Part shown: one piece after another, positions 57,601-64,000 of the stretch | Layout of the letters: every line of letters begins with the position of its first letter | How positions within the stretch are numbered: the first letter of the stretch is position 1 | NCBI GenBank assembly: GCA_019096065.1 | Contig: JAGUCH010000001.1 | Location: forward strand, 10,602,001-10,666,000 | DNA from: Paracyclopina nana | Lineage: Eukaryota > Arthropoda > Copepoda > Cyclopoida > Cyclopettidae | Length of the DNA: 64,000 bases | Direction: 5' to 3' | Position numbers and translations under genes: made by a program | Notes under the pieces: generated by a model | Seen by the model: the letters and a program-made list of their open reading frames with translations, nothing else | Database searches by the model: none | Told to the model about the DNA's origin: nothing

Positions 57601-59579
57601 TGGCGCTAGTTGTTCTTACTACATAGCGTGTGAGCTCAAGTGATGTGTCAGACATGGAAGCAAGCGGGCTAATCTCACGCGTTTTCAACAGAGCTCCTAG
57701 ATAAGTTCTGTCTTTTTTAAAAAAGTATGCGATTCGGGCACTTTTTACTAATTTAAGGCGGATTATGGAAATTTTTGGAAGTGAAATCCACAGAATTCTA
57801 TTGAAATTTTGTCTTGAAGCCTACCACAGCTCAGTCAGACTGTGTGCTATAGTAAAGCAGCGACAAGAGCTCACCTTATTACTATAGATCATCTTGGCTA
57901 TTGCGTAGTCGTCGTCGGCCCTTTATTGATTACCGTGCTCTCAAGTCGAAAGAAGAAATGCTCTTGATATGGGCACACAGATTTGAGCTCATTTCGGCTG
58001 GCCAGTTTTGGTCAAAAAATGCAGCAAGCTAATTTGAGAAGAATATTTTTAATCTATTTTAAAAAAGAACGTACCAACCTTAAACCACCCCCGCCCTAAC
58101 TGCAATAGTGCTAGTGGCTATACGCCTTACGATAAGGAAATGAGAGTCATCGTGCATCTCATGGTATGTGGCTTAAAAATGGAAACTAATCCTATTTTGA
58201 ACATGATGCAAAAATGTTGCCACTTGGCTTTAGAACGCCGAGTTGCGGAAGCATAGTTGATTGGCATTTAGCAGTCACTTTTTATGCCCATTAGCTGACG
58301 ATGAGCCCTAGTATTATTACTAATATTGTCAAGCTTTGTGGGTGGATTTGCGCGCGCACTTCCTTTCCAGGCCCAAAAAAATTTGCGTCGCATCACCTGC
58401 GCTCTTATAAGGTGAATTTGCAAGAAAACATTTATGCTGCGAGCATAAATGCTACTGGCTTCACATGAGCTTGGGCTATTCCTGTCACCTGTCGGAAATT
58501 TGCCTCAAGTTGTCACTGCCATCATCATGCAAATTCGACTTTAAAACATTAGTCAGTTGCCTTGAACTTATTGTTCACGAGTCAAGGATTGTGGCCGTTT
58601 TTGAGTCCGAAAACCGATAATTTGTCACTGCGCATGCCTTTATTGACCTTGATTATCGTATCAACTCTACTAGGCTGCAGGAAAAAGCGGGCAATTAGGC
58701 AGTGGGTTGTTTTTGCTAATTGGCAAAACCCACATATCCTTCCTTCTTCACTCATTACTCTAATTGTCTTCTTGCAGTAGGTTTTTCTTGCAACTCTACA
58801 TATGATTGCGTCATACACATGCTATTCACTCTTTAACGTGGATCATCAATTAAAAATCTCATTCTTTACCACAACGGAGATGAATCGGTCCTACTTACGC
58901 ACTTTGATCAATCATTCTCAGAGCAAAACTTCATAAAAAGGCTCGATTGCAGCGCACTGCTACTTTGTGATAAATTCTGCCAAGCAAACTTCTTGTATGT
59001 ATACCATACACCTATAGCAGCCCGAACAATGTGGGCGTGAATAAAATTCTATGAGCTCTTTGTAAAACCTCCTCTAATAATGGTCGTCGCCATCATGCAT
59101 GAGCTTAACTTTCTTCACGGTGTGTTATTGATTATTAGCAATTTCAAGGCCCTTGTCATCATCTCGCGCGGATTCAGGCTCCTTTGTTTTTTCACGTTAC
59201 ATAATATCAAAAGGGTCCTACCTATGTTGACGAGCTTGAGGCCGTCCTCGAGGATGGCATCGATGGCGATGCTGATGTTCTCCAGCTCCTGGTGCTGGTT
59301 GATCGGCCTCTTGTTGTGCTTGAGCTTTCTCTTCTGCAAGGACTCCACCAACGCCACGAGTTTGGTGCCATCGTGGAAGTCCGTCTCGAGGTCGTCGACG
59401 GTGGGCCCGCCGGCCTCCCGGAGAATCACGTTGGCCCAGTTCTTGAAGGTGTCGGCCTGGATGCGCACCCAGACCTCTTCCTGGTCCTTGATCTTCATGG
59501 ACTTGGCCGCGTGGCCTTCTGGACTTCGTGCCATGAAGCCGGCGCGGTCGATGTCCGACATTCTTCGCATGGGGTCCAT
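42603..59579 (-). CDS. jbug: Jitterbug-type filamin: three CH domains and nine filamin repeats, 19 exons
   Basis: Coding exons in order: 59579–59222, 54922–54798, 54747–54397, 54271–53966, 52596–52356, 51567–51488, 51413–51231, 50762–50595, 50298–49869, 49298–49077, 48938–48751, 48695–47416, 47360–47056, 46320–46078, 45625–45266, 43758–43540, 43321–43136, 43068–42835 and 42619–42603. They sum to 5,496 nt, an exact 1,831 codons plus stop. CH1 spans residues ~20–160 (TFKNWAN, NLKLILALLWSLI), CH2 ~161–278 and CH3 ~278–370. Three CH domains are characteristic of Jitterbug rather than cheerio-type filamin. About nine filamin Ig-like repeats follow (VTFNGEQVPGSPF, VKFNGEKVQGSPW). A ~460-residue Ser-rich linker interrupts them between repeats 5 and 6, encoded mainly by the 1,280-bp exon. 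A His/Gln-rich tail ends the protein. The family crosslinks or anchors actin and responds to tension. Introns 1 and 4 host other genes. The least certain pieces are the tiny last exon and the linker splice. Confidence 0.88.
43759..45265. other. jbug intron 15; no nested gene seen
   Basis: The intron separates two halves of filamin repeat 8. Frames of up to 97 codons in it lack domains. A near-B-box word, GGGGTTCGAAATCC, at about 44,425 has no tRNA cloverleaf around it. Confidence 0.5.
46321..47055. other. jbug intron 13; no nested gene seen
   Basis: The only structure noticed is an alternating purine–pyrimidine stretch, TGCATGCGCGCGCGCG, near 46,932–46,947. No reading frame with recognisable content is present. 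Confidence 0.5.
53103..53140 (+). promoter_or_regulatory. Candidate TATA–initiator core promoter of the nested secreted-peptide gene
   Basis: TATAAA at 53,103–53,108 is followed by TCAGT at 53,136–53,140, the arthropod initiator consensus. The presumed start A at 53,138 is 35 bp from the first T of the TATA box, slightly long but plausible. The candidate transcript would start 141 bp upstream of the ATG at 53,279. No good DPE was seen at +28. Confidence 0.5.
53279..53794 (+). CDS. Small secreted propeptide, nested antisense in jbug intron 4
   Basis: I do not recognise the family. Exon 1 (53,279–53,579) encodes a clear signal peptide (MRRTIIIVQFLLFLGSCWS, cleavage probably after FANA), then RYRIPLFESNKR and, later, a second basic pair (RAKR). 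The donor ACAGAC|GTAAGT is strong. Two acceptors fit. TTTTCCAG|CCTGG (exon 53,694–53,794) gives 133 residues ending GNFFNQLFG, whose terminal Gly could be an amidation donor. ATGTAG|CCATG (exon 53,650–53,729) gives 126 residues ending NPWETD. Both keep frame. There are no cysteines in the mature part of the first form. The GTG upstream of the ATG is not needed. Basic sites plus secretion suggest a neuropeptide-like precursor, but it matches no arthropod neuropeptide I know. An upstream TATA–Inr pair and a downstream AATAAA support an independent gene. Confidence 0.65.
53898..53903 (+). terminator. Polyadenylation signal of the nested secreted-peptide gene
   Basis: AATAAA lies 104 bp past the TAA at 53,792–53,794 and before jbug exon 4 (which ends at 53,966), so the short transcript can end inside the intron. 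Confidence 0.55.
55816..56979 (-). CDS. DEG/ENaC sodium channel, pickpocket-type, single exon, nested in jbug intron 1
   Basis: A 387-residue frame lies on the same strand as its host. It shows the two-membrane-span plan of degenerin/epithelial sodium channels: TM1 at ~9–29; the post-TM1 motif LPQATLCATNPF (family consensus FPAVTICN); GQCYTLANP (consensus GxCYTF); a cysteine-rich segment ending SSGCSKSC; and TM2 at ~340–365 with GFSILS, the GxS selectivity-filter region. The family forms trimeric amiloride-sensitive cation channels in sensory or epithelial cells. The cytosolic N-terminus is only ~8 residues and the total is shorter than typical family members (500+), so an upstream exon may exist or the gene may be reduced. 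AATAAA (plus-strand TTTATT, 55,800–55,805) lies just past the stop. The absence of introns hints at retroposition. The symbol is left blank because the exact ppk member cannot be told. Confidence 0.85.
   Translation of the reverse strand: MRIFIYKFLKVGLFLVCLLLFIFAMALIGRKFQDSHWVATAQSEEDFSEMKLPQATLCATNPFKGPGNVALPSDFAELAYGMPEMGLEVGQNWSLTLAKKGLRRGQCYTLANPTPVFANSFQFSFSLMKGLDYDLYLHPSLGNFHSLSLNKIFLQLHIVTDDTYWITFDQFKLPDYVTKVVLFGSHDEVNIRVAKIVQTRLASAHSNGICVDELTDDFEACFMAKVKTELIKASLICLPSHLATLNMDTDVPECTNSSMAMEVIEYAAETASALMKSSGCSKSCTTEKFLVDDVEYARDFSGQEEFSSQEEGKFKVAIFFDKLTVAHSREFYLYDSIEMAMAVGGIMALLLGFSILSMLLDCVDVLYLALGNRDIGKITLFKRSLRL
56980..59221. other. Remainder of jbug intron 1; no gene seen
   Basis: This 2.2-kb stretch separates the first CH1 exon from the nested channel gene. 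No domain-bearing frame is present on either strand. Long first introns often carry enhancers, but no specific site is supportable here. Confidence 0.4.
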
Positions 59580-60866
59580 CTTGACGTCACTGTGACTCAC
59601 TCAAACACCTGGCCCGAGTTTGGGCTGAAAAGGGGCCACGAGGGGGGCTGCGAGGGCCGAAGGGGCTCGTCGGGGCTGGTGCACTGGGCCAAAAGGCCGG
59701 TCAAAGCACTGTGAGCCCTGGATGGATCCCGATTTCGCCGTGGCGATGCTGATCTGCAGCCTTGCGAGGAAAACTCTTGAGTGCCCACAAACCACCTGCG
59801 AGACGTCTGCTATGCTTTACGCGCGCTCACTTGCAACTACCCTCAACAGGTGTGCGTGCTAGCTTACCTGCCCAATTCACTCACATGGGCACAACCACCG
59901 CACACATGTGGAGCCCCTCGAAAAGAGGCCCTCCGTCATCGGCTCCAGTACGCGGGACAGGCTTGATGGGACCTACGATACGCGTCAGGACACACGTGGT
60001 GTCTTGAGAAAACCAGGCTGGTTACGTCAACATCCTGTGGGCGTTGCAGTTGGCTCGCATTCCGAGCCCATGGAGGACGACCTTTTTTAAAAACCACGAC
60101 GAGGCTCGAATCAATTGGTTTCTTCGGCTGCACGTGATGCGACGGCATGACGTTGGCAATGCGAAAAAAAGGATGATGAGCCCACAATTCTTGCATTTTC
60201 ACGCCGTCACTTCGCTGATGAAGAAACTGAGCTGGGACACTGAGCTGGCTCAGTGCTGTCCACTCTGTTGCTAATTGATCGGTTTCGCGTCACGCGGTGG
60301 CAAAATTGGCCTGGACACGTCTTTAAATGGCCTATCCCAAGATCAGGTCTAAGAACGCCAATATGATTTATGAAAAAGCAATTTACTTTTCCTTGCAGTG
60401 AAACAGGTAGCACATACTTTGTTTATGCTCGAAAAATGACCCCTCCTGCTGCTGCAATTGCGCAATTTCTGAAGCTTTTTTGCACCTGTGGAAATAAAGT
60501 TCATTTCCTAGCAATTTATGCGCAAGTCTCACATTTCGCAACAGCAGCAGCATCTTTCTTTGAAGGTTCTGACCACTTCGATAAATGCGAGCCAGGTGTG
60601 AGCAATCAGCCTGTATATGGATAACTTATCTATAAGCAAAGTCACAAAAGGTGGAGCTCCTCAAAATGCCAGCTCACACACTGCAATTCTGCATTTGCAT
60701 TCATCACTTTCTTCTTGAAGCATACCTATCACAAATGCATGCAGTAGTCATGGCTCAATTTTTTCCATCAATGTGGCTGGAGATAAAAGGCCTCAATGAG
60801 ATAATGCGAGGCTGCGATTACGTTCACTCTGCCCTTTTGACACCACTAACAGCAGTCAGAGTCATC
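59580..60866. other. Divergent intergenic region between jbug and the second CHK gene
   Basis: The 1.29-kb spacer must hold the promoters of both divergently transcribed genes. Right next to the jbug ATG (AAGATGG, good Kozak context) are a palindromic TGACGTCA (about 59,583–59,590) and GTGAGTCAC (about 59,592–59,600), matching CRE and AP-1 consensus; whether they act is unknown. Plus-strand frames at 59,600–60,000 are GC-rich but lack any domain. The frame leading into the CHK gene is open from 60,651, but its N-terminal part has no counterpart in the paralogue. Confidence 0.45.
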
Positions 60867-62422
60867 ATGGCATCCGATAAAGTTGACGGGTTTCAAATCA
60901 CCAACGCAACCCTTTCGAGGGCTATTGCAAAAAAGCTAAATTGCTCCATGGAAGACATCTTCATCGAGCAATTCTCCACGTCTGCTGGCTCGAACAAGGG
61001 AGAAAACTTCACGTGTGTGTTGTTTGCTGTTGAAGTTCATGCCAAAATCAAGGATAAGCTTGAGATGTTCCACTTCATGGCAAAGTGTCTTCCGGCGAAC
61101 GAGGGCAGAGCAAAATTCATCACTGAGGTGATACTAATAATAGCTTGGCATAAAAAAGGTCATAACTGCATTATGACGTAGCTGCAAGGGTTTGAAAAGG
61201 AGTGCTTGATTTATGGGGATTTAATGGGGAGATACCAAAAAATGAGGGCCGAGGCTGGTTTGCCTCAGCTCCAAGTTCCCATTTGCTATCTGGCTGATAA
61301 TGCATCCGGAATCATCATAATGGAGAACCTCAAGACCCAAGGCTACAAAATGAGTGACAAATTGGCTGGACAGGGTAAAACTTTTCACAATTACTTACAT
61401 ACCTGCAATTTGAACCATTCGAAAATCTTAGATTTGACAATTGACATTGCTGAAAACCTGCTCAGCCAATTAGCTGCATTCCATGCCACGGGTGTCCACT
61501 TTGTGACCACTTACGAGAAAGATGGACTTTCTGGTCTTGAGGCCTTCAATGCTGATTTTCCTTTCATGAGTTTTCCCGGGTGGCTGCCGTCAATTTCCGA
61601 AGAGTGGAAGACAAAGAATGATGATTCAGTGAAGGATCACATTGGCATTGTGAAAAACATCATCGAGGAGGCGTGTTTGGATGCTCCGGATCGAGAGGAG
61701 CTGGTGGCAAAGATAGATGCCATAATGCCCTCCGTGGTGGAGCTCGTCAAAGACCAGCTCGCTCCACACCTCCATCACTTCAATACTTTGTTGCACAACG
61801 ACGTTCACATGAACAATGTCATGTACAAGTAGGTGAATTCATTTCAACCATCATCATGATCATCTTGCATCAGGCAACCGAAATTTGCCAATTTTTTCAA
61901 AGATTGGCAGATGATGGTCGCATTGAGTCACTTAAACTGCTGGACCTACAAATGATAAAGTACGCCCGGCCCACCGTGGATTTGGCATACTTTTTTGGAT
62001 CATCTTCGACAGTGGAGTTTCGCAGCAAACACTTGGAGCAGTTGCTATCCTTTTATCACCAAAAATTAATTAGTGATTTGGAAAAGTTTGGCTACTCCTC
62101 TTCAATCTATGAACTTGACGCACTCAAACAAGATTTGGATGATTGCTGGATGTTTCTCTTCTCATCCGGATGCATGCATGTCCAGGTGAGGATATTTTTT
62201 TGGAATACTAATATTGTATCCAAATCGAGACCTCTTCAGATGGAAAATGGGAACGTTGCTGCTGATTTCGATATGGACGAATTCGCAAAGGACGACGAAA
62301 GCTACGATAAAGCGATGCAACATTGGGCTCAGCAGCAAATCGAGAGAGCCAAAGAAAATAAGCCTTTCCTGCGAAAAGTTCTCGATATTGTCAGAGAGGC
62401 TGCGAGCAAAAATGTCATTTAG
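60867..62422 (+). CDS. CHK kinase-like protein, paralogue 2 (EcKinase/DUF1679 family), 5 exons
   Basis: My model is 60,867–61,127, 61,182–61,374, 61,432–61,828, 61,903–62,185 and 62,240–62,422, giving 438 residues. The start is chosen because MASDKVDGFQITNATLSRAI aligns with the start of the paralogue at 42,338; the frame is open upstream but unrelated. Motifs seen are SAGSNKGENFTCVLFAVEV, AKCLP with the presumed ATP-binding Lys, GIIIMENL, HNDVHMNNVMY (catalytic loop) and LLDLQMIKYARPTVDLAYF (metal-binding region). Exons 2, 4 and 5 are 193, 283 and 183 bp, exactly as in the paralogue, with equal phases. AATAAA at 62,436–62,441 lies 14 bp past the stop, so the 3' UTR is very short. Small-molecule phosphorylation is inferred from the family; no substrate can be named. 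Confidence 0.9.
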
Positions 62423-62435
62423 TCTGGCACGATCA

Positions 62436-62441
62436 AATAAA
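62436..62441 (+). terminator. Polyadenylation signal of CHK paralogue 2
   Basis: AATAAA starts 14 bp after the stop codon and 168 bp before the next gene's ATG on the same strand. Confidence 0.6.
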
Positions 62442-62608
62442 CCCCAACTCGTAAAGTACATTTCCGCCACAGTGAGCAGCGGCCGAGTACGTGAATGGTT
62501 GTGATTATAATTCTGGTTTAGCACAAAGAACTCGAATTTTGACAAAGGAAGCGCAAATCTCATATAAGTCGTTGCGTTAGAATTTTGGTTGTCACTTGCT
62601 TTTTAACT

Positions 62609-63440
62609 ATGTGTTCGACAACACGCCTATTATTTATTTTCGGTGTATTTATTACCCTTCTGTCCGAGGGCTACTCGGAAGGCATCAGAGCTGAGGATTT
62701 GAAGCAAGTCCAGGATCAGGTGCAAATCGTCGATTTTAGAGGCGAGTATCAGCATGAGCTCAATGGGTACATTGAAGGCAGCATTCTCGTGCCCGATGTG
62801 CTTGATGAGCAAACGGAAAATACCATAAGGTGAGAAAAAGGTTGTGCGAGTTTCGTCCAAATGTTCCGCTAAATAAATCTGACTCTCTCTTTGAAGGAAT
62901 CTCACCAGCATTGAAGTCGTTTACGCTGTGGAAGGAAAAGAAGCTGCCAATGAAGCTGAAGAGACATTAAGGAAGCTTGGCATCAATAACTTCAAATGTT
63001 TCTACGATGGCATTGACAGCTGGGCTAAAATCGGAGGAAAAGTCGAATATCCTCGTTTCATCAAGTTTGACGCTTTGAATGAGTCCTTGAGGAGGAAATC
63101 CATCCTTTTGATAGATGTCAGGAACCGAACTGAGTTGGTTGAGGTTGGACAAATTCCAGGCTCCGTCTGCTTGCCACTCCACGAAGTCGATCTCGCATTC
63201 GAGCTGACAAACGAGCAGTTTGTGGAGCGCTATGGATTCCCAAGGCCTAGCAAGGATGTCACTAATGTCGTTTTGACCTGCAGATCCGGAAAGCGAGTTT
63301 TGGTGGCCGACAGCATTCTCAAGAGCAAGGGCTACAACCGTTTGAGGATTTATTCCGGAAGCTTCAAAGACTGGGTGAAAAAGGAGGGTGAAGTCATCAC
63401 TGGAGATTTTGATTTGGATTACGAAATCTTGACCAAATAA
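62609..63440 (+). CDS. Secreted-type tandem rhodanese-domain protein, 2 exons
   Basis: Exons 62,609–62,829 and 62,897–63,440 give 254 residues. The first ~22 residues (MCSTTRLLFIFGVFITLLS) look like a signal peptide or anchor. An N-terminal rhodanese-like half follows (VQIVDFRGEYQHELNGYIEGS), but its active-site loop has no Cys. The C-terminal half is complete: ILLIDVRNRTELVEVGQIPGS, then the active loop CRSGKR with the sulphur-accepting Cys at about residue 210, and GYNRLRIYSGSFKDW. Single-Cys rhodaneses transfer sulphur between donors and thiols. A degenerate first domain paired with an active second is common in two-domain rhodaneses. The stop codon TAA lies inside the AATAAA signal. The exact substrate is unknown, and secretion is inferred only from the N-terminus. 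Confidence 0.88.
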
Positions 63441-63448
63441 ACTTTATT
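63436..63448. terminator. Two convergent polyadenylation signals overlapping both stop codons
   Basis: AATAAA at 63,436–63,441 (plus) contains the rhodanese stop TAA at 63,438–63,440. TTTATT at 63,443–63,448 (AATAAA on minus) contains the MORN gene's stop at 63,444–63,446. Cleavage 10–30 nt further on would place each 3' end inside the other gene's coding sequence. Confidence 0.65.
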
Positions 63449-64000
63449 TGCCGGCATCCTTTTCTTTGACAGTGGTAAAGTTCACCAGTTTGTCTTCTTT
63501 CCAGTTCTCTTCGCGGTGCTCTCCGTCAGTTTTCTTGAGGAATCCAGGCCCGTGCCTTTGATTGTTGGCGTATGCGCCCTCAAAAACGTCTCCATTTCCA
63601 AACCGATAGATTCCCTTGCCTTGCTTCACCCCATCGACCCACTCTCCTTCATACCTTCAATCGTGACAATAATTTTTGTGTGTGCAAAAAAAGGGGATTA
63701 GCAAAGATACGCACTGCCCACCATTTTCTTTATAGGTGTAGACGCCTTTTCCGTGTCGTTTCCCTTCTTTCCACTCTCCGTTGTAAACGTCTCCATTGCC
63801 ATACGTATACTTGCCTTTGCCATGCTTCAAATCGTTCTCGTACTGACCATCATACTTGGATCCCGTTTCCTGTCCACGCAGATATTAAACATTCAGGGCA
63901 ATAACTCACAACTACTTTATTCGGACCTTTGAAAAATAGGAGCCTTTTCCGTGTCTGAGCCCATTCAAGAATTCCCCCTCGTATTTATCACCTTGCCTCC
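63444..64000 (-). CDS. MORN-repeat protein (5' partial, at least 3 exons)
   Basis: Exons read on the minus strand are 64,000–63,927 (open at the window edge), 63,869–63,715 and 63,654–63,444, with introns of 57 and 60 bp. The translated part is a run of MORN units of ~23 residues: YEGEFLNGLRHGKGSYF, YDGQYENDLKHGKGKYTY, YNGEWKEGKRHGKGVYTY, YEGEWVDGVKQGKGIYRF and FEGAYANNQRHGPGFLKK. A charged tail without repeats follows (EENWKEDKLVNFTTVKEKDAGK). MORN repeats bind phospholipids or act as scaffolds, and small all-MORN proteins occur in cilia and sperm (radial-spoke-like) as well as at membranes. Which member this is cannot be said because the N-terminus lies outside the window. The stop overlaps its AATAAA and abuts the rhodanese gene. 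Confidence 0.85.

Noticed and set aside
60651-60866. Upstream ATG extending the second CHK gene by 72 residues
   Set aside because: The extension has no counterpart in the paralogue, whose start aligns with the ATG at 60,867, and it shows no domain.

Overview
This is eukaryotic nuclear DNA, almost certainly from an arthropod. Genes are split by GT–AG introns, many of only 50–70 bp, and end in AATAAA signals. The large minus-strand gene encodes a filamin with three N-terminal calponin-homology (CH) domains, the architecture of Drosophila Jitterbug. The CHK kinase-like (EcKinase) genes, the pickpocket-type channel and the BEL/Pao retrotransposon fit the same picture. A non-insect arthropod such as a crustacean is possible, but the sequence does not settle it.

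Layout. Positions 1–2.8 kb hold the 3' part of a seven-exon gene for an unrecognised acidic, probably nuclear protein. Positions 5.05–7.07 kb hold a four-exon trypsin-like protease. Its first intron has been swollen by a ~1 kb inverted-repeat element and its last intron appears to be GC–AG. From 7.1 to 29.8 kb I find no supportable protein gene. This stretch is a repeat field: a 148-bp MITE, two 155-bp hairpin MITEs of one family, a 0.93-kb inverted-repeat element, a degenerate TTAGGC-like tract, a 1.27-kb element with terminal ACTAAATACCGCACAC arrays, and three copies of a ~385-bp foldback element.

Positions 29,815–39,994 are a complete BEL/Pao LTR retrotransposon on the minus strand. It has identical 204-bp LTRs, a perfect 5-bp target duplication (CCTCA), a tRNA-Lys-type primer site, a polypurine tract and three long intact reading frames. 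The third frame is the most unusual object in the window. It lies where env would be, is in frame with pol behind a single TGA, and encodes a ~1,100-residue zinc-knuckle protein with no envelope features.

Positions 40.7–63.9 kb are gene-dense. Two paralogous CHK kinase-like genes with the same exon plan flank the 17-kb jitterbug-type filamin gene (19 coding exons, 1,831 residues by my splice model). That gene hosts two nested genes: a DEG/ENaC (pickpocket-type) channel in intron 1 and, on the opposite strand in intron 4, a small secreted propeptide with possible dibasic processing sites. A tandem rhodanese-domain protein and a MORN-repeat protein close the window. They converge with stop codons three bases apart, each stop lying inside its own AATAAA signal.

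Exon boundaries were read by eye from splice consensus, frame and, for the CHK pair, paralogue comparison. Within each spliced model the CDS length is a multiple of three. No database search was possible.
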